The notes beneath the pieces were generated by a model. It made no database searches and had not been told where the DNA came from. It saw only the letters and a list, made by a program, of their open reading frames with translations. A program made the translations under genes and the position numbers. Shown in pieces: positions 1 through 8,465 of a stretch of 20,704 nt of DNA. The stretch comes from CAVTWJ01 sp964525605 (lineage in GTDB: Bacteria; Oederibacteriota; Muellerivitia; Muellerivitales; Muellerivitaceae), in NCBI GenBank assembly GCA_964525605.1, contig CAZGKT010000057.1, positions 1 through 20,704 of the forward strand. Direction: 5' to 3'. The first letter of the stretch is position 1, and the number at the start of each line of letters is the position of its first letter.

Positions 1-3000
1 TCTTCAGCTTCAACGGAGGAATCTCCTACGCGCTCAATAAGGTTTTGTTGAACGCATTTAGTAATAACAATCCTACAACTGGATCCTTCGTGACGAATCC
101 CACCTCGAATTACCCTCCGACTTTTTTCAATTATATGTATTCAGCCAGTGCAGGTTCATCCAGTTACGCTATACAACCGAGTAACAACTTCCAGGGCGGG
201 ATAGGAGTGGATCGGGTGGGTAACACCTTTTTGGCTTTTCTGGACGGAGTGAATGTTTGGCGGTATCCCAATCCTCGACCCATTTCAGGACCTAATGCCC
301 TGCCCCCGAATGTGGCGACGGCGCCCGATGTGGACCTGTTCAAGCAAATCTCTAACCCGCCACTTTCCAATAATTCCTACTCTCCAAACACCACCGAGGG
401 GTGGGGGCTGGCGGTCGCCCTGACATCGGGAGTGACCCAGCTGATCTCATCGGATGACAACCGGATTGATTATTGGGCTTTGGATTATTCCAATCCCTCT
501 TTGGGATTATTCAATTACAAGAAGCCTGATGGTTATGCGGGGACCACATATAACCATTACCTGATCCCCTTTAGTGCTACGCTCTTTGGACGGGTCACCG
601 CTGATCCGCCTTCCGCGTCTAGTGGATTTCAATACCTCTGGGTGGTTCGCGGAAGCAACAACCCCAATCCTTTCATTGAAGCTTACAAGTTACCCTTGAC
701 GCCTTGGGAGGCCTCCGTTTATCAGCTCACGAATACCACGCTCCCAATCCTTGGGAACGCAGGACAGTTCTTGACCTGGAATCAGCGTTTGGATGGGATT
801 TCGTCTGACCCGACCGGTCCCAATCTTTGGGTCACCGACACGGATAACAACCGGGTCTTCCGTGTTCGGAACCCCGCGACCAACCCCCAAGTCGATGTAA
901 TATTGGGTCAACCTACAATCAGCTCCACCAATTGCAACTATAGCGGCAATTGTTCCCAACCTACGGCCGACGGGTTATATTTGCCTGGTTCGGTGGTCGT
1001 GGACCACCAGGGAAACGTTTTTGTTTCAGACTTTTCACTGGAGGGCCAAGGTAATTACCGGCTTTTGGAATACGATGCCTCCCAATTTCCGAATGGAGCC
1101 GCGACCTGCCTAGTAGGAAGTATCTCCGCCACGCGCGTTTATGACAAAACAAGCTTCAACACGATAGAATCTGATAACTACGGATCGGCCAGCCAATATA
1201 TTGCATTGACCGCTCCGCTGGAACCCGCCATTCGTTGGGATAACCAAGTGATGGTTGTGGGGAACATGGGAGAGTCGGCCGGAAACGCCCGATGGCCCGT
1301 GTTTTTCTACAACCCCACGGCCAGGCCCTTCAGTCCCACGAACCCCATCATTCCAGACGGAATTTTGAACGATTTCCAATCCCAGGCCGGAACCTCGTCT
1401 ACTTTTGATTCTCAGGGCAACCTGTTCTTTTCTGACACCAACCGGAACCGGGTTTTGGCTTATTGGAACCCCTTTCCCTCGGTGGTGCTGACCGTCGTGC
1501 CCACGGCTACACCCACGGTGCCTACCACACCCGCATGGACTTTTACGCCAGTGAATACCCCAATTGCCGATCCAAGTTTGACACAAACACCCTCATGGAC
1601 ACCGGCCATTGACCCGACTTTGACACCAACCAATAGCCCGCCGTGGACGCCATCCCTCACGCCTACTCCAACCTTTATTTGCAATGGTTGCCAGATATCG
1701 CAGGCCGTAACGGGAGGTTCGGGCGGAGGCTTCAACGGCCCCTACGGGGAGGCGATGGATTCGACCGATGGAATCCTATATGTAGCGGACACGGGAAATA
1801 ACCAGGTGCAGGTTTTCAACTTGAACAATGGCATTACCGTGACCAACGGGGGCGCGGCCTTGACGGGCCTGAACGCGCCTTTTGGAATGGATTTTTATGC
1901 GAGTAATCTCTATGTGGGTGAAAACAGCAGCTGGGTGAAGATGTCCCCTTCGGGTGCCGTGACGGCCTCGATCCCTACCTCGAGCCAGGTGAGGGGTTTG
2001 TCGGTGGATCGGATGACCGGGGATGTTTATGCGGCCGATAACTCGGGCGTACAGGTGTTCCAGCCCAACGGAAGCAGTTACACGCCGGCCTCGACGAACT
2101 TTACGGGCATCAGCACCTCCATCGGGGGGGTTTTGATGACGGGGAATTACCTGTATGTGGCGGACAATCAGGCCAGCAACCCGCAGATTGTCATGTTTAA
2201 AAAGGTTTCGGAAATAACAGGATCGGGAAGCATATCCTTTTCCTCGCCGACCACGGTATGGAGTTCGGGGGTTTCGTGGGCATCGTGGAATACATTTCAA
2301 ATGGCGGTGGATCCTGTAAACCATATTATTTACGCGCCGGGTTATTTGGACTTAGCATTTCTGGCATTCAATATGGATCCAAATACGGGTTTGCTGACAT
2401 TCAACCATTCTTGCAATCTGGGAATGCAGCCGACTGGCGTTTCCCTGGACTCCCAGGGGAATTTATATGTGACGGGAAGATCACCGGAAGAATTCGTCAA
2501 GATTGCTCCTTGCGCCTCATCGACGCCGACCGCCACACCATTGCCCACAACGGTTTGCAATGGTTGTCAGATAACGCAGGCGGTCACGGGAGGTTCGGGC
2601 GGAGGCTTCAACGGCCCCTACGGGGAGGCGATGGATTCGACCGATGGAATCCTATATGTAGCGGACACGGGAAATAACCAGGTGCAGGTTTTCAACTTGA
2701 ACAATGGCATTACCGTGACCAACGGGGGCGCGGCCTTGACGGGCCTGAACGCGCCTTTTGGAATGGACTTTTTTGGCGGGTACCTCTACGTGGGTGAAAA
2801 TGGCAGCTGGGTGAAAATGACACCTTCAGGCGCTGTGACGGCCTCGGTCACCGCATCGGGCCAAGTGCGAGGTTTGTCGGTGGATCGGATGACCGGGGAT
2901 GTCTATGCGGCCGATAACTCGAGCGTGCAGGTGTTCCAGCCCAACGGAAACGGTTATGCGCAGGTCTCGACGAACCTCACGGGCATCAACCCATCCATCG

Positions 3001-6000
3001 GGGGCGTGTTGGTGACGGGGAATTACCTGTATGTGGCGGACAACCAGGCTAGCCCCCCCCAGGTCACGATGTTCAAAAAGGTTTCGGAGATAACGGGGTC
3101 GGGAAGCATCTCCTTTTCCTCGCCGACAACGGTGTGGAGTTCGGGAGTCTCGTTGGGACAGTCGTGGGGTACGTTTCAAATGGCAGTAGATCCTGTGAAC
3201 CATTTGATTTATATGCCGGGCTATGGGAGCGATGAATTTATCGCATTCACCATGGACCCCAATACGGGTTTGCTGGCTTATAACCATACCTGCGGTCCGG
3301 GGATGCAGCCGACTGGCGTTTCTCTGGACTCCCAGGGGAATTTATATGTGACCGGAAGGTCGCCGGAAGAATTCGTCAAGATTGCGCCTTGCGCTTCATT
3401 GACGCCGGCCTCAACCTGGACGTACACAAACACGCCAACATTTAGTAAAACTTGGACCACGACCAGTACGCCGACCTTAACACCGACGGTGACATGGTCT
3501 TGGACAGCTAGCAATACCTTTACTGATGTTATAACCGATACCCCCACTATTACCTTTACGCCCTCTTTAACCCCTTCCATAACTCCGATAACAGTTGTTT
3601 GTGGGTCTCCTTCTTACTTAACGGAAGCTCAACCAATGGGTATTGCTAATGGGGCCAATGGCCTGATCTATGTGGCTGATCAAGCTGATGGTTTAGTGGA
3701 TGTTTTCAATTTATCCGCCTCCGTTCCTTTAGTGGCCGAAATTGGTTCGGGTTATTTGACAACCCCTGTGGGTGTGGCTTTGGACGCGGTAGGAAATGTC
3801 TATGTAACAGATGAAACTGAAAATATGGTTTATGTTTTCAACCCGCCCAGCATCCCTGGGTCTGGAACCCCCAACCCCGGCGCCGCGAATTCCGGAGCGC
3901 CCATTACTCAATGGGGAGGGCCGGGCATGGCTATTGGTCAGTTTAATAATCCCCAGGGAATTGCGGTTTACTCGGGTTCTTCCTCCACGACCGTTTATGT
4001 CGCCGACCAGGAAAATTCAAGGGTTCAGGCCTTCACGAACTCTGGAACCGTCATCAATTTGGGTCCTTCTTTAACCATGCCCAGCGCATTTATTTCGCCC
4101 GAAGGGATAGCTGTGGACGGACTCGGAGAGATTTATGTGACCGACAATGAAACGGGTTTAATAAAGGAATTCGATGGCGCGGGAGCGAATCTCATAAACC
4201 AGTGGGACGCCACCCAAGGCACGGGCCTGGAATCAGCCGAGTTTGTAGCAGTGAACGGCAATTGTTCGGGCGGAATAACGCAGGTTTTGGTTACCGATGG
4301 TTATGGATCGGTAGGAGTTTTTGGGATCACTGGGGCTATGAGTGTATCGGTTCTAGGTTCCATCCAGGTTTCTGACTCCGATTTGAGTGATACCGAGGGT
4401 TTGGCGATAGGCCCGAATTCCTGGGTGATGGCGGATTGGGGTAATGATCGCATTGATCAATACGGTTTATGTACCTGGATGTGCCAGACCTCGAATCCAA
4501 CACCCAGTTCAACTTACACGCCATCGTTTATATCCAGCGTGACGGTTACCCTCACCCCAACCCCATTACCCGTTTGCAGTTCGTCGGTTGTTTGGGGAAC
4601 GGTTTCGCAACCATGGGGCGTTGCTTTGAATGGATCAGGCAATGTTTGTGTTTCGAGCATCGGCGGTGCGCATACAGTGAATGTTTTGAACCCAATTACA
4701 GGTCAATTAACGTCCCCCATTCAATACGGGCAGGGTCAATACACTGCTGGACCTATGGGCGTGGCGGTTGATGGGAATGGATACGTTTATGTGACGAACG
4801 AATATCAGAATATGGTCTTTGCTTTTTCCCCTTCAGGCCAACCGATAACCCAATGGGGGGCTCCGGGAAGGATTGCCGGAGAATTCGAGGAACCGGAAGG
4901 CATTTCTGCTTATACCGGGTCCTCTGGCACGACGGTATACGTCGCCGATCAAGATAACCAGAGAATTCAGGCTTTTACGGCCGCGGGTGGATTTATCACC
5001 CAATGGGGTGTTCCAGGCGCGGTCGGAAACGGAACCTTTAATTCTCCACAGGGAGTGGCCGTGGATGGAGTCGGGAATGTTTATGTGGCCGACAACGAGA
5101 CGGCCTTGGTACAGGAATTTACCGGCCAAGGAGTTTGGCTTAACCAATGGGACGCAACACAAGGTACGGACCTTGAAACAGCGGAATACGTCGCGGTCGG
5201 ATCCGTTTGTAACGACGGAACTACCCAGGTTTTCGTATCAGATGGATTTGAATCGGTTGGTGTTTTTGGGGTTAACTTGAATGCGGTGAACCCTGTGAAC
5301 GTTGAGGGAACCTATAGCGCTGGAAATGATACCAGCGATATTGAAGGTATCGCCGTAGGGAATGGGGTCTGGTATGCGGCCGATTGGGGTAACAATCAAG
5401 TCGAGAGTTTGGGAGCATGCTCCTGGTTGTGCTTTATTCCTACCCCCACTCCGACCGTAACTTCTATTTGGACCCCGACGGCCACCATTAGCCCGACCTT
5501 CACAGCAGGAACACCCACAATCACCTGGACGCCGTCCAACAGCCCGACGTGGTATCTCACCTTCACGCCAACCCCCACCTCGGTTTGTAATAGTTGCCAG
5601 GTGTCCCAAACGATATTGGGAGGTTCGGGAGGAACCTTCAATGGACCCTATGGTGAGGCGCTGGATTCTACCAACGGCATCCTGTACGTGGCGGATACGG
5701 GAAATAATCAGATTCAGATTTTCAACTTGAATAGCGGCACGACCGTGACCAACGGAATCACACCGATTTCAGTCTCCAATGTTCCCTTTGGCATGAATTT
5801 CTATGGGGAATATCTCTATGTGGGTGAAAACGGCAACTGGGTGAAGATGACCCCGTCGGGAGCCGTGACAGCCACGGTCAGCTCGTCAGGCCAAGTGAAG
5901 GGATTGTCGGTGGATGTGACGAACGGGGATGTTTACACGGCCGATAGCTCGGGGGTGAAGGTGTATCAGACTAGTGGAAGCAATTACATTCCGGTCACGA

Positions 6001-7754
6001 CTAATCTCACCGGGATCAGCACGTCCATTGGGGGAGTGCTGGTGACTGGAAATTATTTATATGTGGGGGATAACCAGTCAAGTTATCCACAAATTACCAT
6101 GTTCAAAAAAGTTTCTGAAACGACTGGGAGCATAACTTTTTCGTCTCCGACGACGGTGTGGAGTTCAGGGGTATCGTTGGCATCGTGGATTACGTTTCAA
6201 ATGGGAATGGATACAGGAAATCATCTCTTTGTGCCGGGCTATGGGGAGAACGAATTCTTGGTATTCGACATGAGTTCCAGTACGGGTCTGTTGACGTTGG
6301 ATCATTTTTGCAATCCGGGGATACAGCCGACAGGGATGGCGTTGGACGCTCAGGGGAATTTGTACGTGACCGGGAGAGGGCCAGATGCGGTTGTCAAGAT
6401 CGCACCGTGCGGAACACCGATCCCAACCTTTACTTTCACCACCGACCCTACCCCCGCCTGGACACCAACCAAAAGCTATACGCCAACATTTACCAATACG
6501 ACGGACCCTACACCTTCCTGGACTCCGACGAATAATTTCACACCAACCTTTACTTTTACCACCGACCCTACTCCCACCTGGACTCCAACCAAAAGCTATA
6601 CACCAACATTTACCTATACGACGGATCCTACGCCTTCATGGACTCCAACATTGACATCCACTTGGACCCCGGCCTTTACAGGAACAAATACCTGGACTAA
6701 CACTTTCACTCAAACGCCAACCAAGACCTGGACCCCAACCAACTCTCCCACTGTGAATACGCCGACCAAGACTTGGACACCGACCCACACGCCCACGGTC
6801 AATACGCCGACCAAGACTAGGACACCGACCAACACGCCCACGGTCAACACACCCACCAAGACCAACACGCCCATAGTTAACACACCCACCATGACTTGGA
6901 CACCAACCAACACGGCCACGGTTAACACACCTACCAAGACCCCCACCGTCAACACGCCGACCCGGACGGCCACAATCACTTATACTCCAACCGCAAATCT
7001 GACCTTCTACCCGACTCCTTTTAGGTCCATCGCCGTTTCCGATTCGGCAAGCGGGTGCGTAACGGTCGGGCAATCCATCTCCGTTACGGCCATCTTCGGA
7101 CCGACCAATCAGCAAAACCAAACCGATGACTACAGCATCGGCTTTGGGAATGGCATCACCATCGTTTGGGGGAATGGCTGTACCGCGTCCTATAACACCG
7201 GCTCCCTCCCGACTAGCAAACCTGTTACGGTCGTCAAGTCGGTCACGGTTCCGGCTACCGTGACAAGCGGGGGTTACACGAACCTCGATGTGGTCGGAAT
7301 CCAAAACAGCACTTATTTATGCGGTGGAAGCACCATTCTCGGCAGTGTTTCCATCTCCATGTGCTCAGGCGGGAAATCAGTAAAGCCCAGCCCCCAAGAG
7401 GGTGGGATCGGAATTGTGACGCCCACTCAAACGCTGTCGCCGACCCCGGCATCTGAGCAAAGGTCGCTTCCTTCGGTTATTGCGGCGCCAAACATCTCCC
7501 GGGATGGGGAACCCATCGAATTTAGGGTTCAGTTGGCCGAACCAGCTCAAATGAAGTTGACTTTGTACGATCTACTGGGGGAAAGGGTGTATCAGACTTC
7601 TGCGGCGGGTAACAAAGGGCTTAACACACTGGAATGGGACTTGGTTAATTCTGGGGGAAATCAGGTTGCCAGCGGGCTTTACGTCTATGTTGTGGAAATG
7701 GAAGGACCTGCGGGTCCGATTCAAAGAATGGGCAAGGTGATCGTCATGCGTTAA
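1..7754 (+). CDS. Giant secreted-type multi-propeller (NHL-like) protein with Thr/Pro linkers and FlgD-like C-terminus, 5' partial
   Basis: The frame is open to the left edge (first full codon at base 3), so the true start lies outside; the TTG at 45 is only an internal codon. About 2583 residues are visible (residue number = base/3). Residues 1-480 carry at least seven blade-like repeats with NHL-style motifs such as VTDTDNNRVFRV. Five six-bladed modules follow, each beginning and ending with Cys: A1 560-837, A2 852-1130, B1 1200-1494, B2 1525-1810, A3 1862-2136. Thr/Pro/Trp linkers (WTPT motifs) separate them, except for a short linker between A1 and A2. A long Thr/Pro stalk (2137-2335) leads to a beta-rich domain with four Cys, then a C-terminal domain (about 2498-2583) with LTLYDLLGERVYQ and SGLYVYVVEM, typical of FlgD-Ig or type-A sorting domains. 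Paired Cys and the stalk suggest an extracytoplasmic protein. The function is unknown; binding or adhesion is inference. No enzyme motif was seen. Confidence 0.85.
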   Translation, partial: FSFNGGISYALNKVLLNAFSNNNPTTGSFVTNPTSNYPPTFFNYMYSASAGSSSYAIQPSNNFQGGIGVDRVGNTFLAFLDGVNVWRYPNPRPISGPNALPPNVATAPDVDLFKQISNPPLSNNSYSPNTTEGWGLAVALTSGVTQLISSDDNRIDYWALDYSNPSLGLFNYKKPDGYAGTTYNHYLIPFSATLFGRVTADPPSASSGFQYLWVVRGSNNPNPFIEAYKLPLTPWEASVYQLTNTTLPILGNAGQFLTWNQRLDGISSDPTGPNLWVTDTDNNRVFRVRNPATNPQVDVILGQPTISSTNCNYSGNCSQPTADGLYLPGSVVVDHQGNVFVSDFSLEGQGNYRLLEYDASQFPNGAATCLVGSISATRVYDKTSFNTIESDNYGSASQYIALTAPLEPAIRWDNQVMVVGNMGESAGNARWPVFFYNPTARPFSPTNPIIPDGILNDFQSQAGTSSTFDSQGNLFFSDTNRNRVLAYWNPFPSVVLTVVPTATPTVPTTPAWTFTPVNTPIADPSLTQTPSWTPAIDPTLTPTNSPPWTPSLTPTPTFICNGCQISQAVTGGSGGGFNGPYGEAMDSTDGILYVADTGNNQVQVFNLNNGITVTNGGAALTGLNAPFGMDFYASNLYVGENSSWVKMSPSGAVTASIPTSSQVRGLSVDRMTGDVYAADNSGVQVFQPNGSSYTPASTNFTGISTSIGGVLMTGNYLYVADNQASNPQIVMFKKVSEITGSGSISFSSPTTVWSSGVSWASWNTFQMAVDPVNHIIYAPGYLDLAFLAFNMDPNTGLLTFNHSCNLGMQPTGVSLDSQGNLYVTGRSPEEFVKIAPCASSTPTATPLPTTVCNGCQITQAVTGGSGGGFNGPYGEAMDSTDGILYVADTGNNQVQVFNLNNGITVTNGGAALTGLNAPFGMDFFGGYLYVGENGSWVKMTPSGAVTASVTASGQVRGLSVDRMTGDVYAADNSSVQVFQPNGNGYAQVSTNLTGINPSIGGVLVTGNYLYVADNQASPPQVTMFKKVSEITGSGSISFSSPTTVWSSGVSLGQSWGTFQMAVDPVNHLIYMPGYGSDEFIAFTMDPNTGLLAYNHTCGPGMQPTGVSLDSQGNLYVTGRSPEEFVKIAPCASLTPASTWTYTNTPTFSKTWTTTSTPTLTPTVTWSWTASNTFTDVITDTPTITFTPSLTPSITPITVVCGSPSYLTEAQPMGIANGANGLIYVADQADGLVDVFNLSASVPLVAEIGSGYLTTPVGVALDAVGNVYVTDETENMVYVFNPPSIPGSGTPNPGAANSGAPITQWGGPGMAIGQFNNPQGIAVYSGSSSTTVYVADQENSRVQAFTNSGTVINLGPSLTMPSAFISPEGIAVDGLGEIYVTDNETGLIKEFDGAGANLINQWDATQGTGLESAEFVAVNGNCSGGITQVLVTDGYGSVGVFGITGAMSVSVLGSIQVSDSDLSDTEGLAIGPNSWVMADWGNDRIDQYGLCTWMCQTSNPTPSSTYTPSFISSVTVTLTPTPLPVCSSSVVWGTVSQPWGVALNGSGNVCVSSIGGAHTVNVLNPITGQLTSPIQYGQGQYTAGPMGVAVDGNGYVYVTNEYQNMVFAFSPSGQPITQWGAPGRIAGEFEEPEGISAYTGSSGTTVYVADQDNQRIQAFTAAGGFITQWGVPGAVGNGTFNSPQGVAVDGVGNVYVADNETALVQEFTGQGVWLNQWDATQGTDLETAEYVAVGSVCNDGTTQVFVSDGFESVGVFGVNLNAVNPVNVEGTYSAGNDTSDIEGIAVGNGVWYAADWGNNQVESLGACSWLCFIPTPTPTVTSIWTPTATISPTFTAGTPTITWTPSNSPTWYLTFTPTPTSVCNSCQVSQTILGGSGGTFNGPYGEALDSTNGILYVADTGNNQIQIFNLNSGTTVTNGITPISVSNVPFGMNFYGEYLYVGENGNWVKMTPSGAVTATVSSSGQVKGLSVDVTNGDVYTADSSGVKVYQTSGSNYIPVTTNLTGISTSIGGVLVTGNYLYVGDNQSSYPQITMFKKVSETTGSITFSSPTTVWSSGVSLASWITFQMGMDTGNHLFVPGYGENEFLVFDMSSSTGLLTLDHFCNPGIQPTGMALDAQGNLYVTGRGPDAVVKIAPCGTPIPTFTFTTDPTPAWTPTKSYTPTFTNTTDPTPSWTPTNNFTPTFTFTTDPTPTWTPTKSYTPTFTYTTDPTPSWTPTLTSTWTPAFTGTNTWTNTFTQTPTKTWTPTNSPTVNTPTKTWTPTHTPTVNTPTKTRTPTNTPTVNTPTKTNTPIVNTPTMTWTPTNTATVNTPTKTPTVNTPTRTATITYTPTANLTFYPTPFRSIAVSDSASGCVTVGQSISVTAIFGPTNQQNQTDDYSIGFGNGITIVWGNGCTASYNTGSLPTSKPVTVVKSVTVPATVTSGGYTNLDVVGIQNSTYLCGGSTILGSVSISMCSGGKSVKPSPQEGGIGIVTPTQTLSPTPASEQRSLPSVIAAPNISRDGEPIEFRVQLAEPAQMKLTLYDLLGERVYQTSAAGNKGLNTLEWDLVNSGGNQVASGLYVYVVEMEGPAGPIQRMGKVIVMR
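1680..3392 (+). repeat. Tandem propeller modules A1 and A2 (876-bp period)
   Basis: Module A1 (1680-2513) and module A2 (2556-3392) both start at a CNGC motif and end at KIAPC, and their starts are exactly 876 bases apart. Each encodes six blades: GPYGEAMD, PFGMDF, VRGLSVDR, SIGGVL, TFQMAVDP and QPTGVSLD mark the successive blade starts. Bases 1710-1891 and 2586-2767 are identical over 182 bases, while the rest of the modules has scattered substitutions. Confidence 0.9.
3600..5432 (+). repeat. Tandem propeller modules B1 and B2 (975-bp period)
   Basis: Modules B1 (3600-4484) and B2 (4575-5432) are a second, distinct propeller type. Both open with a Cys just after a linker and close with a C-x-W-x-C motif (CTWMC and CSWLC). 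Shared internal landmarks include NQWDATQGT, TTVYVADQ and GVFG. The six blades align one to one, but identity is visibly lower than between A1 and A2, so this duplication looks older. Confidence 0.85.
5586..6410 (+). repeat. Third A-type propeller module (A3), separated from A1/A2 by B modules
   Basis: A3 starts with CNSC and ends with KIAPC, as A1 and A2 do, and it keeps the FNGPYGEA, YVADTGNNQ and YVGENG landmarks and the internal Cys before the sixth blade. It lies 3906 bases downstream of A1, beyond the B pair, and is more diverged than A1 and A2 are from each other. The order A-A-B-B-A implies block duplication rather than simple tandem growth. Confidence 0.85.
6429..6668 (+). repeat. 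60-bp tandem repeat with ABAB pattern (Thr/Pro stalk)
   Basis: Units begin at 6429, 6489, 6549 and 6609, each encoding FT-x-TTDPTP-x-WTPT plus six residues (the last unit is cut after WTPT). Units 1 and 3 share the KSYTPT ending and the FTFTT start. Units 2 and 4 share a serine before WTPT and an ACGACGGA codon choice. The real period is therefore 120 bp, duplicated once. Confidence 0.9.
6711..6995 (+). repeat. 45-bp minisatellite in Thr/Pro stalk, with in-frame shortened units
   Basis: The unit encodes NTPTKTWTPTNTPTV (15 residues). Unit starts are at 6711, 6756, 6801, 6846, 6879, 6924 and 6951, giving lengths of 45, 45, 45, 33, 45, 27 and 45 bases. The shortened units lose whole codons, so the frame is kept, as expected from slippage under selection for an open frame. 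Confidence 0.88.
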
Positions 7755-7801
7755 TTTGAATCCGTTATTATCTTGAAAAAACTTATTTAATATTCTTTAT
7801 T

Positions 7802-7837
7802 AGGGCCTTCCACTTCACGGTGAAAGGCCCTTTCTTT
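7802..7837 (+). terminator. Hairpin terminator after the giant gene, abutting the next start codon
   Basis: AGGGCCTT (7802-7809) is perfectly complementary to AAGGCCCT (7824-7831), with a 14-base loop that can add a 3-bp inner stem. A short T-rich tract (TTCTTT) follows. It sits 47 bases after the stop codon at 7752-7754. The following TTG start lies only 4 bases past the stem, so the hairpin could also hide that gene's ribosome-binding site (GGTGAAAGG, 7819-7827). Confidence 0.7.
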
Positions 7838-8465
7838 GCCCCCCAAACGCGTCATTCTCTTCGACCTCGATGGTACCCTGACCTACGGCGTTTCCACGAC
7901 CCGGTTCATCTTCCGGCAGATGGGCGAGGAAACCTTTTTCCGTAAACTAGAAGAAGATTGGCTGGTCGAAAAAACTAACCACCTGACCCTCGCGAAGAAA
8001 GTCACTCGACGCATGAAGGGATGGAAACTGGCCCAAATCCACCGGGCCCTGGATTTGATTCCCAAAATGAGGGGAATCCGGGAGACGGTCCGGGAGCTCA
8101 AAAAAAAGGGCCATCTGTTGGCCATCAGCACACTGGGGTATGAACTTTCCGCGAGGTATTTCATGGACCGATATGGTTTCGATGAGGTAAGGGGGACCAC
8201 CCTGGAGATTAAGGAGGGGCGTGTCACGGGCCGGGGTATGAGCATTTTCGAGGAACACGAAAAGGCCCTTTATCTCAAGGACCTGGCGAAGCGCCTTCAG
8301 GTGCCACTGAAACACACGATCGTGCTGGGCGACAGCCGGTCCGACCGGGAGGTCTTCAAGGTGGCGGGCAAACGGATCACCGTGAACCCGGACCGATTCC
8401 TCCACGGCCAGGGCGATTGGGAATTGATCGGCAGGGACCTAAGGCACGTCTTGAAGCATCTATGA
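7836..8465 (+). CDS. HAD-superfamily phosphatase (SerB-like, HAD-IB type)
   Basis: A 209-residue hydrolase of the haloacid dehalogenase superfamily, likely a cytosolic phosphomonoesterase. Motif I is FDLDGTLT with nucleophile D10 and D12. Motif II is the IST around S98. K143 is a candidate motif III lysine. Motif IV is GDSRSD with D166 and D170. The helical cap after motif I fits the phosphoserine-phosphatase-like (C1) subclass, but the usual SGG of SerB motif II is replaced, so the substrate is uncertain. Motif I begins nine residues in, and the frame is closed by a stop at 7821-7823, so the TTG at 7836 is the only usual start; AAAGG at 7823-7827 is a plausible ribosome-binding site. The stop overlaps the next gene's ATG (ATGA), indicating translational coupling. 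Confidence 0.85.
   Translation: MPPKRVILFDLDGTLTYGVSTTRFIFRQMGEETFFRKLEEDWLVEKTNHLTLAKKVTRRMKGWKLAQIHRALDLIPKMRGIRETVRELKKKGHLLAISTLGYELSARYFMDRYGFDEVRGTTLEIKEGRVTGRGMSIFEEHEKALYLKDLAKRLQVPLKHTIVLGDSRSDREVFKVAGKRITVNPDRFLHGQGDWELIGRDLRHVLKHL

Noticed and set aside
45..47. TTG at 45 as the start of the giant gene
   Set aside because: The frame is open through to base 3 with propeller-like sequence before it and no ribosome-binding site suited to it, so the gene starts outside the window.
6429..6995. Regular short repeats that could be taken for a CRISPR array
   Set aside because: The units are contiguous without unique spacers, keep a reading frame and encode the Thr/Pro stalk. No cas gene is present.
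164..7452. Many long reverse-strand and alternate-frame open frames within the giant gene, including Val-Gly-rich ones at 6636-7304 and 6710-6979
   Set aside because: They are antisense shadows of the Thr/Pro codon repeats and propeller repeats. They recur at equivalent positions of each repeat, lack ribosome-binding sites and show no family motifs.
8417..8461. Upstream in-frame start for the EamA transporter
   Set aside because: It would add 15 polar residues within the HAD gene; the ATGA overlap at 8462 is the better start.
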